Below are positions 8,199 through 17,059 of a stretch of DNA of 26,806 nucleotides, piece by piece. The DNA lies in NCBI GenBank assembly GCA_964511405.1, contig CAZEFK010000096.1:1-26806 (forward strand), written 5' to 3'. Source of the stretch: CAZEFK01 sp964511405. GTDB taxonomy: Bacteria > Pseudomonadota > Alphaproteobacteria > Elsterales > Elsteraceae. The stretch's first letter is position 1. Each line of letters begins with the position of its first letter. The notes beneath the pieces are model-generated. The model saw nothing but the letters and a program-made list of their open reading frames with translations. It did not search any database and was not told the origin of the DNA. The translations under genes and the position numbers were made by a program.

Positions 8199-9542
8199 AT
8201 GGCATCGGTCGTCGCCATCGTCGGCCGCCCCAATGTCGGCAAGTCGACGCTGTTCAATCGCCTGGTCGGCAAGAAGCTGGCGCTGGTCGACGACACGCCG
8301 GGCGTGACCCGTGATCGGCGCGAGGGGGCTGCTACCCTCGGCGATCTGGCCTTCACCGTCATCGACACCGCCGGCCTGGAGGATGTGGCCGACGACAGCC
8401 TGGAGGCGCGCATGCGGCGCCAGACCGAGCAGGCGGTGGCCGAGGCCGATGCGGTGCTGATGCTGGTCGACGCCCGCCTGGGCCTGACCCCGGCCGACCG
8501 CCATTTCGCCGGCCTGTTGCGCAAGAGCCGGGCGCCGGTGCTGCTGGTCGCCAACAAGTGCGAGGGCCGGGCCGGCCAGCCCGGCCTGCTGGAGGCGTTC
8601 GAGTTGGGGCTGGGCGAGCCGATCGCGCTGTCCGCCGAGCATGGGGAGGGCATGGCCGACCTGTACCAGGCGCTGCGCCCGATCCTGGAGGCCGGCGCCG
8701 CGCCCGCATCGGAGGACGACGCGCCGGCCGAGAAGCCGATGCAGCTGGCTGTGGTCGGCCGCCCGAATGCGGGCAAGTCGACCCTGATCAACGCGTGGGC
8801 CGGCGAGGAGCGCCTGCTGACCGGCCCGGAGCCCGGCATCACGCGCGACTCCATCGCCATTCCGCTCACGCTTCTGGGGCGGTCGGTGCGGCTGGCCGAC
8901 ACCGCCGGCATCCGCCGGCGCGCGCGCGTGAGCGAGAAGCTCGAGAAGCTGTCGGTCGCCGACAGCCTGCGCGCGATCCGCTATGCCGAGGTGGTGATCC
9001 TGGTGATCGACGCCACCATCGGCCTGGAGAAGCAGGACCTGGGCATCGCCGAGCTGGTGGTCGAAGAAGGCCGGGCGCTCGTCCTCGCCGCCAACAAGTG
9101 GGACGCCGTCGCCGACCGCGCGGCGGCGCTGAAGCAGATCACCGACCGCCTGCAGCATTCGCTGCCGCAGGTTCGCGGCTTGCCGGTGGTGACGGTCTCG
9201 GCTGCGACCGGGCGCAATCTGGAGGCCCTGGCCAAAGCCTGCTTGACGATCCACGCCGCCTGGAACACCCGGATCGCCACCGCCGAGATCAATCGCTGGC
9301 TGCAGGCCGCGACCGACCAGCACCCGCCGCCGCTGGTCCAGGGCCGCCGCGTGCGCATCCGCTACGCCACCCAGATCAAGGCCCGGCCCCCGACGCTCGC
9401 CCTGTTCACCAGCCGTCCCGAGGCGCTGCCCGACAGTTATCTGCGCTACTTGACCAACAGCCTGCGCGATCGCTTCGACCTCGACGGCACGCCGGTCCGG
9501 TTCGTCATGCGCAAGCCGCGCAATCCCTACGATCCCGACTGA
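8199..9542 (+). CDS. der: Ribosome biogenesis GTPase Der (EngA)
   Basis: A 447-residue protein with the tandem GTPase domains unique to Der. The P-loops are GRPNVGKS (9-16) and GRPNAGKS (187-194). The G3 motifs are DTAGLED and DTAGIRR. The G4 motifs are NKCE (119-122), a variant of NKxD, and NKWD (299-302). A KH-like C-terminal domain ends in FVMRKPRNPYDPD. Der is needed for late 50S subunit assembly in the cytoplasm. Length and motif order are normal. It starts 4 nt after the bamB stop, so it is probably cotranscribed. The NKCE variant in the first domain is, as far as I recall, common in alphaproteobacterial Der. Confidence 0.96.
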   Translation: MASVVAIVGRPNVGKSTLFNRLVGKKLALVDDTPGVTRDRREGAATLGDLAFTVIDTAGLEDVADDSLEARMRRQTEQAVAEADAVLMLVDARLGLTPADRHFAGLLRKSRAPVLLVANKCEGRAGQPGLLEAFELGLGEPIALSAEHGEGMADLYQALRPILEAGAAPASEDDAPAEKPMQLAVVGRPNAGKSTLINAWAGEERLLTGPEPGITRDSIAIPLTLLGRSVRLADTAGIRRRARVSEKLEKLSVADSLRAIRYAEVVILVIDATIGLEKQDLGIAELVVEEGRALVLAANKWDAVADRAAALKQITDRLQHSLPQVRGLPVVTVSAATGRNLEALAKACLTIHAAWNTRIATAEINRWLQAATDQHPPPLVQGRRVRIRYATQIKARPPTLALFTSRPEALPDSYLRYLTNSLRDRFDLDGTPVRFVMRKPRNPYDPD

Positions 9543-9637
9543 TCCGAGCGCCTGTCACAAAAATTTTCTTGTATTGGGGCCGCGTCGACCTCATTTGATC
9601 GCGCTTCCGATTTCTCTAGCGATCGAGGTCCCATGGA

Positions 9638-11062
9638 ATGATCGAGAAAGTCGTATTCGCCCATCGTGTGGTCATGCTCGGGTGGGGCAGCGTCGGCCAG
9701 TGCGTGCTGCCCGCCGTCCCCCGCCATTTCGAGATGCCGCTGTCGAACATCACGGTCGTCGAGGCCGATGACCATACCGCGAAGTTCGCGCCGTTCGCGG
9801 CGATGGGCATGCGATACGAACGCGTGCAGCTGACTCCGGAGAACCTGTCCGAGGTGCTGGGCCGCTATCTGGCGGCCGGCGATCTCGTGATCAACCTGAC
9901 CGCCGGCGTCGACGCGATCGAGATCATGGACTGGTGCCAGGCGCATGGCGTCGCCTATGTCGACACCAGTCTGGAGCCATGGGCCGCCAAGTACGAGAAC
10001 GTCACCGCCGAGCCCTGGACGCGCACGCACTACGATGCGCACGAGGTCACTCGCGCCCACGCCCGCGCGCGCTGGAAGAAGGACGGCCCGACCGCGATCG
10101 TGACCCACGGCGCCAACCCGGGCGTGGTCAACCATTTCGTCAAGGTCGCGCTGTTGAACATCGCGCGCGACATGGGGCTGGCGTTCGACACGCCCGGCAC
10201 GCGCGAGGCGTGGGCGGACCTCGCGCAGCGCACCGGCACCAAGGTGATCCATATCGCCGAGCGCGACACCCAGCGCAGCAGCATCCCCAAGCAGCCCGAC
10301 GAGTTCGTCAACACCTGGAGCATCCTCGGCTATTGGGGCGAGGCCTACTATCCGGCGGAGCTCGGCTGGGGCACCCATGAGAAGATGCTGCCGCCGCTCG
10401 GCCAGCATTACCATTACGGCCCGGGCCACGGGATCTACCTGCACAAGCCAGGCGCGCTGACCACGGTGCGCAGCTGGGTCCCGAAGGGCGGCCCGATCCT
10501 GGGCTTCGTGATCAGCCACAGCGAGAGCATCACGCTGGCCAGCTACTTCACCAAGTGGCAGGACGGCCGCCCGGTGTACCGCCCGACCGTGCACTACGCC
10601 TACCACCCGACCACCGACGCCATCGTCTCGCTGCGCGAGCAGGTGATGCGCAATTGGGTGCCGCCCAAGGCCGAGCGCATCATGCAGGACGACATCGTCG
10701 ACGGCATCGACGAGCTGGGCGTGCTGCTGATGGGGCACGGCCTGACCAGCTATTGGTACGGCTCGCAGCTGTCGATCCACGAGGCGCGGCAGATCATCCC
10801 GGGCCAGAACGCGACGGCGCTGCAGGTCTGCGCCGGCGTCATCGGCGCTGCGGTCTGGGCGGCGCGCAACCCGCGGCGCGGCTATTGCGAGCCCGAGGAC
10901 CTGCCCCACGACGAGATCCTGGCCATCGGCGCGCCCTATCTCGGGCCCGTGGTCGGCGTCCGCTCGGACTGGACGCCGCTCAAGGACCGGTCGCGCATGT
11001 TCCCGGAGCCCTGGCTCGACGAACGGGATCTCTGGCAGTTCACCAATTTCCTGATGCGCTGA
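9638..11062 (+). CDS. hss: Homospermidine synthase
   Basis: A 474-residue cytoplasmic enzyme that transfers an aminobutyl group between putrescine molecules with NAD+ to make sym-homospermidine, a main polyamine in many alphaproteobacteria. The N-terminal Rossmann motif is MLGWGSVGQ (13-21). E113, N160, E208, W227 and E235 lie in the blocks SLEPW, GANPG, AERDTQ, NTWS and WGEA. These appear to match the active-site residues described for the Blastochloris viridis enzyme, including the tryptophan that holds the substrate by cation-pi contact. ATG 9638 is used with GAGG at 9625-9628; an ATG at 9633 opens only a two-codon frame. It stands alone, 95 nt after der, and is followed by a strong inverted repeat. 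Confidence 0.93.
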   Translation: MIEKVVFAHRVVMLGWGSVGQCVLPAVPRHFEMPLSNITVVEADDHTAKFAPFAAMGMRYERVQLTPENLSEVLGRYLAAGDLVINLTAGVDAIEIMDWCQAHGVAYVDTSLEPWAAKYENVTAEPWTRTHYDAHEVTRAHARARWKKDGPTAIVTHGANPGVVNHFVKVALLNIARDMGLAFDTPGTREAWADLAQRTGTKVIHIAERDTQRSSIPKQPDEFVNTWSILGYWGEAYYPAELGWGTHEKMLPPLGQHYHYGPGHGIYLHKPGALTTVRSWVPKGGPILGFVISHSESITLASYFTKWQDGRPVYRPTVHYAYHPTTDAIVSLREQVMRNWVPPKAERIMQDDIVDGIDELGVLLMGHGLTSYWYGSQLSIHEARQIIPGQNATALQVCAGVIGAAVWAARNPRRGYCEPEDLPHDEILAIGAPYLGPVVGVRSDWTPLKDRSRMFPEPWLDERDLWQFTNFLMR

Positions 11063-11069
11063 CGCCAAC

Positions 11070-11105
11070 CCGCACATCTGTGCTCTTTTGGGCACAGATG
11101 TGCGG
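11070..11105 (+). repeat. Perfect 14-bp inverted repeat downstream of hss
   Basis: CCGCACATCTGTGC (11070-11083) and its exact complement (11092-11105) flank the 8-nt loop TCTTTTGG, starting 7 nt after the hss stop codon. RNA from either strand would form a very stable hairpin. There is no T-run after it, so it may be a non-canonical terminator, a 3'-end stabiliser, or a protein-binding operator for the promoter about 30 nt downstream. A smaller imperfect palindrome, AAATG-cat-CATTT, follows at 11107-11119. Confidence 0.7.
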
Positions 11106-11135
11106 TAAATGCATCATTTGGCGCTGACGGACCTT

Positions 11136-11161
11136 GGAACCTGACCGCGCAAGGCGTAGTT
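11136..11161 (+). promoter_or_regulatory. EcfG-like promoter of the candidate small RNA
   Basis: GGAAC (11136-11140) is followed after 17 nt by AGTT (11158-11161), a one-base variant of the EcfG consensus GGAAC-N16/17-CGTT. The same DNA can also be read as a weak sigma-70 promoter: TTGGAA (11134-11139), 17 nt, TAGTTT (11157-11162). Both readings place the start near 11166-11169, just before the 5' hairpin of the RNA candidate. Confidence 0.5.
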
Positions 11162-11166
11162 TAGCA

Positions 11167-11232
11167 AGTGCACCATCGCGAGATGGTGGTTTCCTCCCTA
11201 AACTCGGGCCGCTTCGCGCGGCCCGTTTTTTT
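11167..11232 (+). ncRNA. Candidate small regulatory RNA with anti-Shine-Dalgarno linker
   Basis: About 66 nt between hss and the convergent SDR gene form a compact sRNA-like unit. A 5' hairpin of 7 bp with a GCGA tetraloop (CACCATC 11171-11177, GATGGTG 11182-11188) is followed by a single-stranded linker containing TTTCCTCCC (11190-11198). That linker is complementary to a Shine-Dalgarno sequence. An 8-bp intrinsic terminator with seven Ts comes last. A promoter of stress type lies at the right distance upstream. The pattern resembles alphaproteobacterial C-rich sRNAs such as GsrN (SigT-dependent in Caulobacter) and the CcsR/alpha-r14 group. I cannot assign a family, and there is no convincing ORF inside. 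The 5' end is inferred from the promoter. Confidence 0.6.
11205..11232 (+). terminator. Rho-independent terminator of the small RNA candidate
   Basis: CGGGCCGC (11205-11212), loop TTCGC and GCGGCCCG (11218-11225) make a perfect 8-bp GC-rich stem directly followed by seven Ts (11226-11232). The T-run is only on the plus strand, so it serves transcripts coming from hss or the sRNA promoter and not the convergent gene that ends at 11261. Confidence 0.9.
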
Positions 11233-11260
11233 GTGGGCGGCCCCGCGGCGCCGAGCCCGG

Positions 11261-11962
11261 TCAGCCGGCCTCGACCCGGGCACCGTGCGAGGCCTGGGCG
11301 GGATCGAGCAGGTCCAGCAGCGCCGCGGTGCGGCTGGCCGGGGTCGGCAGGCTGGCGGCGGGCACGCCCGGGAAGGCCTCGCGGCGCAGGGCGGTGGCCA
11401 TTGGGCCGGGGTCGTACAGGTTCACACGCAGCCGGGTCTTCGTGGTCTCCGCGGCCCAGGCCCGCGCCGTGACCTCCAGCGCCGCCTTGCTGGCGGCGTA
11501 GTCGCCCCAATAGGCGAGCTCCGGGCAGGCGCAGGTCACGAACACCGCCCGGCCGGCCTCCGCGGCGCGCAGCGGCGCGTCGAACTGCCGGATCAGGTGC
11601 CAGTTGGCGTGGACATTGACCTGGAACAGGCCGGCATGCCGCGCCGGCGGCATGTGACCGACCGGATAGAGCGCGCCCAATTGGGCCGCCGCCGCGACCA
11701 GCAGGTCCAGGCGTCCGAAGCGCTCGGCGACGGCGGCGGCGAGGGCCTCGATGCGGCCGGGGTCGCTCAGGTCCACCGGCACCAGGGTGGCGCCGCCGCC
11801 GGCGGCGCGGATCGCGTCGTCGGTGGCCTCCAGCCCGCCTTGGGTGCGGGCAGCCAGGATGACATGGGCGCCTTCGGCCGCCAACGCGGCCGCGGCCGCC
11901 GCGCCAAAGCCCCGCGAGGCGCCGGTGACCAGCGCCAAGCGTCCCGAGAACCGCCCGGCCAT
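11261..11962 (-). CDS. SDR-family NAD(P)-binding oxidoreductase with altered active site
   Basis: A 233-residue Rossmann-fold protein. It has the cofactor motif TGASRGFG (14-21) and a YAASK sequence for the catalytic Tyr-Lys pair. It belongs to the short-chain dehydrogenase type often found right after purF in alphaproteobacteria. Two features are odd. The usual active-site serine, 13 residues before the tyrosine, is missing: the block reads VFVTCACPELAYWGDY, with cysteine where relatives have Ser and about two residues fewer. The NNAG motif is also replaced by an alanine-rich stretch. It may have weak or no dehydrogenase activity. The start overlaps the purF stop by one base (TGATG), which suggests translational coupling. 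Substrate unknown. Confidence 0.83.
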   Translation of the reverse strand: MAGRFSGRLALVTGASRGFGAAAAAALAAEGAHVILAARTQGGLEATDDAIRAAGGGATLVPVDLSDPGRIEALAAAVAERFGRLDLLVAAAAQLGALYPVGHMPPARHAGLFQVNVHANWHLIRQFDAPLRAAEAGRAVFVTCACPELAYWGDYAASKAALEVTARAWAAETTKTRLRVNLYDPGPMATALRREAFPGVPAASLPTPASRTAALLDLLDPAQASHGARVEAG

Positions 11963-13416
11963 CAGATAGAGCCGGCGAGCAGGCTGAGCTGCTTGGCCGA
12001 CTGGCCCTCGACCTGGTCGGTCAACGGGATCGGATAGTCGCCGGTGAAGCAGGCGTCGCAGAATTGCGGCTGGGCGCGGTCGCGCCCGGCCTGGCCCATG
12101 GCGCGGTACAGGCCGTCGATCGAGATGAAGGCCAGGCTGTCGGCGCCGATATGCGCGGCCATGCCCGCGACGTCGTGCTTGGCCGCCAGCAGCTTGTCGC
12201 GCAGCGGCGTGTCGACGCCGTAGAAGCAGCTATGGGTGGTCGGCGGGCTGGCGATGCGCATGTGCACTTCGGTTGCGCCGGCGGCGCGCACCATCTCGAC
12301 GATCTTGGTCGAGGTGGTGCCGCGCACGATCGAGTCGTCGACCAGCACCACGCGCTTGCCGGCGATGATGGCCCGGTTGGCGTTGTGCTTCAGCTTGACG
12401 CCCAGATGCCGGATCGAGTCGGTCGGCTCGATGAAGGTGCGGCCGACATAGTGGTTGCGGATGATGCCCAGCTCGAAGGGCAGGCCCGATTCCGCGGCGT
12501 AGCCGATCGCCGCCGGCACGCCCGAATCGGGCACCGGGATCACGATGTCGGCGTCGACCTGGCTCTCGCGCGCCAGCTCCATGCCGATCCGCTTGCGTGC
12601 CTCGTAGACGCTGGTGCCTTCGACGATCGAGTCGGGCCGGGCGAAGTAGATGTACTCGAAGATGCAGAAGCGTGCGGTCGCCGGCGGGAACGGGCGGCGG
12701 CTCTCCAGCCCGTGCTGGGTGATCACCACCAGCTCGCCCGGCTCGACCTCGCGCTCGAAGCGGGCGCCCAGGATGTCGAGTGCGCAGGTCTCGGAAGCCA
12801 GGATCCAGGCGTCGCCCAGGCGGCCCAGCAGCAGCGGCCGGACCCCCATGGGATCGCGCACGCCGATCAGCGCGTCGTTGATCAGCGCCACGAAGGAATA
12901 GGCGCCTTCGACCTGGCGCAGCGCGTCGACCACGCGGCCGATCACGGTGCGCTCGCGGCTGGTCGCGATCAGGTGGATCAGCACTTCGGTGTCGGTGGTC
13001 GACTGGAACAGCGACCCGCGTTCCTGGAGCTGGCGGCGGATCGCCAGGTTGTTGGTGAGGTTGCCATTGTGCGACAGCGCCATGCCGCCGAAGGCGAAGT
13101 CCGCGAACAGCGGCTGGACGTTACGCAGCGAGGTGTCGCCGGTGGTGGCATAGCGGTTGTGGCCGACCGCGGCATGGCCGACCAGCTGGGCCATCACGGC
13201 CGGGTCGGAGAAGCAGTCGGCGACGTGGCCCAGGCCGCGATGGGCGTGGAACTGCTGACCGTCGAAGGCGACGATGCCCGAGGCCTCCTGGCCGCGGTGC
13301 TGCAGCGCGTGCAGCCCCAACGCCGTATGCGCGGCGGCGTCGGCCGTGCCGTAGATGCCGAACACCGCGCACTCCTCGTTGAGCTTGTCGTCGTCGAACG
13401 GATCGGTCGTCAGCAT
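11962..13416 (-). CDS. purF: Amidophosphoribosyltransferase PurF
   Basis: A 484-residue enzyme catalysing the first step of purine synthesis (PRPP plus glutamine to 5-phosphoribosylamine). A short propeptide is followed by the N-terminal glutaminase domain, whose nucleophile is Cys16 in NEECAVFG. The C-terminal phosphoribosyltransferase domain has the PRPP loop VVLVDDSIVRGTTS (356-369). Cysteines 251, 397, 453 and 456 (FCIFEY, SCFYG, CDAC) fit the four ligands of the [4Fe-4S] cluster of the Bacillus-type enzyme once 15 residues of propeptide are subtracted. An oxygen-sensitive, self-processed PurF is therefore likely. It lies 6 nt after cvpA and overlaps the SDR gene by 1 nt. Confidence 0.97.
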   Translation of the reverse strand: MLTTDPFDDDKLNEECAVFGIYGTADAAAHTALGLHALQHRGQEASGIVAFDGQQFHAHRGLGHVADCFSDPAVMAQLVGHAAVGHNRYATTGDTSLRNVQPLFADFAFGGMALSHNGNLTNNLAIRRQLQERGSLFQSTTDTEVLIHLIATSRERTVIGRVVDALRQVEGAYSFVALINDALIGVRDPMGVRPLLLGRLGDAWILASETCALDILGARFEREVEPGELVVITQHGLESRRPFPPATARFCIFEYIYFARPDSIVEGTSVYEARKRIGMELARESQVDADIVIPVPDSGVPAAIGYAAESGLPFELGIIRNHYVGRTFIEPTDSIRHLGVKLKHNANRAIIAGKRVVLVDDSIVRGTTSTKIVEMVRAAGATEVHMRIASPPTTHSCFYGVDTPLRDKLLAAKHDVAGMAAHIGADSLAFISIDGLYRAMGQAGRDRAQPQFCDACFTGDYPIPLTDQVEGQSAKQLSLLAGSI

Positions 13417-13422
13417 CGGGCC

Positions 13423-14088
13423 TCACTTACCCTGGAACAAGCGGTCGAGCTGCTTGCGGTCAGTATCGCTGTAGCCGTTGGCGCCCTCGCGTGGCGCGTC
13501 GCCGCGCGCCGGGGGCGCCATCAGCTGCTCCAGCGCCCGGGTCGCCTCGGTGGCGCGCTGGGCCTCCTGGCGGGTCCGCTCGGCCGCCTGGGCGCCGCGC
13601 TCGCGCGCGTCGGCCGGCAGCAGCCCGGCCAGCATCTGGGCGCCACGCTCGATCAGCGGCAGCGTCCGGGCTCCCGTGATCCAGGCCGGCCGGTCGGCCG
13701 GCTGTGGAATCGCCCAGCCCAACACCAGATAGGCCAAGCACACGACCACGAAGCCGCGGGCGAGGCCGAACAGGAAGCCGAGCGAGCGGTCGAGGGCGCC
13801 GAGCGCGCTGCCGCGCACGCTCGAAGATATCGCGCTTGACAGCAGCGATAGCAAGATCAGCGTCGCAATGAACAGGGTGAGCCCGGCGGCGACATCGGCC
13901 ACCAGGTCGATCGCGATCAGCTCGCGCGCATAGGGCCGGACCGTCGAGAAACCATAGAGCGTCGCCAGCGCCGCGCCGACCCAGCCGATGATGCCCAGCA
14001 CCTCGCGCACGAAGCCGCGCCACAGCGCCCACAGGCCGGACAGCAGCACCACGGCGGCGATGATCAGGTCGGCGGCGTTGGCACCCAT
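13423..14088 (-). CDS. cvpA: CvpA family membrane protein
   Basis: A 221-residue inner-membrane protein with about four hydrophobic helices in residues 7-130: a first helix near 7-24, then GWVGAALATLYGF, a long one near 68-90, and LARGFVVVCLAYLVLGWAI. A charged cytoplasmic or periplasmic tail rich in R, E, A and Q follows. WALWRGFVREVLGIIGW is the typical family N-terminus. CvpA-family proteins are linked to colicin V production and to envelope stress resistance; the molecular role is not settled. The ATG follows the radA stop directly (TGAATG), and purF starts 6 nt after its end, giving the common alphaproteobacterial order radA-cvpA-purF. Confidence 0.92.
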   Translation of the reverse strand: MGANAADLIIAAVVLLSGLWALWRGFVREVLGIIGWVGAALATLYGFSTVRPYARELIAIDLVADVAAGLTLFIATLILLSLLSSAISSSVRGSALGALDRSLGFLFGLARGFVVVCLAYLVLGWAIPQPADRPAWITGARTLPLIERGAQMLAGLLPADARERGAQAAERTRQEAQRATEATRALEQLMAPPARGDAPREGANGYSDTDRKQLDRLFQGK

Positions 14089-15522
<1,434 letters not shown>

Positions 15523-15524
15523 CC

Positions 15525-16289
15525 TCACACCGCCAAGGCGCGGATCGGGCCCTCGGCGCGGCCGTGGATGAACTGGTCGACCACGGGGTTGCCCGACTGC
15601 TCCATCTCGGCCGCGGTGCCCTGCCAGATGATGCGCCCCCCGTGGAGCATGGCGACGCGGTCGGCGATCCGGCGGACGCTGGCCATGTCGTGGGTAATCG
15701 ACAGGGCAGTGGCGCCCAGCCCTTTGACGCAGCTCACGATCAGCTCGTTGATCACGGCGCTCATGATCGGGTCGAGCCCGGTGGTCGGCTCGTCGAAGAA
15801 CAGCACCGCGGGATCGCGGGCGATGGCGCGGGCGAGGCCGACGCGCTTCTGCATGCCGCCCGACAGCTCGGCCGGCGCCAGGTCCGCCACGTCGGGGCCG
15901 AGCCCGACCTGCCCCAGCTTGGCGATCGCCACGGCCCGCGCTTCGCGCCGCGGCACGCCTGATTGCAGCAGCCGGAAGGCGACGTTCTGCCAGACCGGCA
16001 GGCTGTCGAACAGCGCGGCCCCTTGGAACAGCATGCCGACCTCGTCGCGGAACCGCTCCTGGCGGCCGCGATCGCCGGCCATGTCGATGCCGTCGACCTC
16101 GATGCGGCCGCGGTCCGGATCGAGCAGGCCGAGGATGCATTTGAGCGTGACCGACTTGCCAGAGCCCGAGGCGCCGATGATCACCGTCGACAGGCCGGTC
16201 GGCACGTCCAGCTCGACGCCGTTCAGCACCGCCTTGCCGCCGAAGGCCTTGGCGAGGCCGGCCAGGCGCAGCTTGGGCGTTCCGCTCAT
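15525..16289 (-). CDS. mlaF: ABC transporter ATPase, MlaF-like (phospholipid transport)
   Basis: A 254-residue ABC ATPase with Walker A GASGSGKS (39-46), the signature LSGGMQKRVGLARA, Walker B VLFFDEPTTGLDP and the switch histidine in SITHDM. GMQKRV and TTGLDPI are typical of the Mla/Ttg2/Mkl subfamily that powers lipid movement between inner and outer membranes. The ATG overlaps the permease stop by 4 nt (ATGA), so the two are coupled. The MCE-domain substrate-binding partner (MlaD) is not encoded next to it; radA follows instead. The subfamily call is firm, but orthology to E. coli MlaF is inferred. Confidence 0.88.
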   Translation of the reverse strand: MSGTPKLRLAGLAKAFGGKAVLNGVELDVPTGLSTVIIGASGSGKSVTLKCILGLLDPDRGRIEVDGIDMAGDRGRQERFRDEVGMLFQGAALFDSLPVWQNVAFRLLQSGVPRREARAVAIAKLGQVGLGPDVADLAPAELSGGMQKRVGLARAIARDPAVLFFDEPTTGLDPIMSAVINELIVSCVKGLGATALSITHDMASVRRIADRVAMLHGGRIIWQGTAAEMEQSGNPVVDQFIHGRAEGPIRALAV

Positions 16290-17059
16290 CGGGAGAAGAA
16301 CAGCTTGGTCAGCAGCGTGTCCGATAGCAGGATCATGATCGAGGCGGTCACCACCGCGTTGGTGGTCGCGGTGCCGACGCCGCGCGCCCCGCCCTTGCTG
16401 GTGAAGCCGTAATAGCAGCCGAGCAGGGCGGTCAGGAAGCCGAACACGGCGGCCTTGACCAGGCCCGAGACGACGTCGTCGGCCTGCACGAAGTCGACCG
16501 TGTTCTGGAGATAGGTGGTCGAGTTGAAGCCGAGCAGCCCGACCGCGATCAGCCAGCCGCCCAGCACGCCGATGACGTCGGCCACCAGCACCAGGGCCGG
16601 CATCACGATCAGCCCGGCGAGGATGCGCGGCGCCACCAGGTAGCGGAACGGGTCGGTCGACAGGGTGGTCAGGGCGTCGATCTGCTCGGTCACGCGCATG
16701 GTGCCGATCTCGGCGGCCATGGCGGCGCCGACGCGCCCGGCGACCATCAGCCCGCCCAGCACCGGCCCCAGCTCGCGCACCATCGACAGCACTACGACGT
16801 TGGCGATGGCGCTCTCGGCGTTGAACCGGCTGAACCCGGTATAGCTCTGCAGCGCCAGCACCATGCCGGTGAACAGCGCGGTCATGCCGACGACCGGCAG
16901 CGAATAGAAGCCGATCTCGATCATCTGGCGCAGCAGCAGGCGCGGATAGATCGGCGGCCGCGCCGCGCGGCCGACCGCCGGCGCCAGGAACAGCCCGAAG
17001 CGGCCGGCGCCGGCCAGCAGGGCCAGGGTCGCCCGGCCGAGGGGGGCCAGAACGGGCAT
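16286..17059 (-). CDS. mlaE: MlaE-family ABC transporter permease
   Basis: A 257-residue integral membrane protein of the MlaE/YrbE family with about five to six hydrophobic helices. It carries the conserved block VRELGPVLGGLMVAGRVGAA followed by MAAEIGTM, which contacts the ATPase. The C-terminal region has SKGGARGVGTATTNAVV. It would work with the ATPase encoded immediately downstream to move phospholipid across the periplasm. The start codon overlaps the alr stop by one base (TGATG). There is no N-terminal STAS domain. Confidence 0.88.
   Translation of the reverse strand: MPVLAPLGRATLALLAGAGRFGLFLAPAVGRAARPPIYPRLLLRQMIEIGFYSLPVVGMTALFTGMVLALQSYTGFSRFNAESAIANVVVLSMVRELGPVLGGLMVAGRVGAAMAAEIGTMRVTEQIDALTTLSTDPFRYLVAPRILAGLIVMPALVLVADVIGVLGGWLIAVGLLGFNSTTYLQNTVDFVQADDVVSGLVKAAVFGFLTALLGCYYGFTSKGGARGVGTATTNAVVTASIMILLSDTLLTKLFFSR

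Noticed and set aside
6161..8911. 916-codon open frame on the minus strand opposite the TPR gene, bamB and der
   Set aside because: It lies antisense to three well-supported genes, is full of R, A, P and G and has no recognisable domain. In DNA this GC-rich, antisense frames stay open by chance.
9555..9575. A/T-rich run caaaaattttcttg after der as an intrinsic terminator
   Set aside because: AAAATTTT cannot form a stable GC stem and no hairpin precedes the T-run. It may be part of an hss promoter, but no -35/-10 pair is convincing.
9527..11095. 522-codon frame opposite hss
   Set aside because: It is a mirror of hss codons without domain features; hss itself has all its active-site blocks.
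11205..11232. Bidirectional terminator for the convergent SDR gene
   Set aside because: On the minus strand the stem is followed by AGTTTAGGG, not by a T-run, so it works on plus-strand transcripts only.
12064..13839. 591-codon plus-strand frame opposite purF and cvpA
   Set aside because: Composition is a codon shadow of purF/cvpA, with no conserved motif and no ribosome-binding site.
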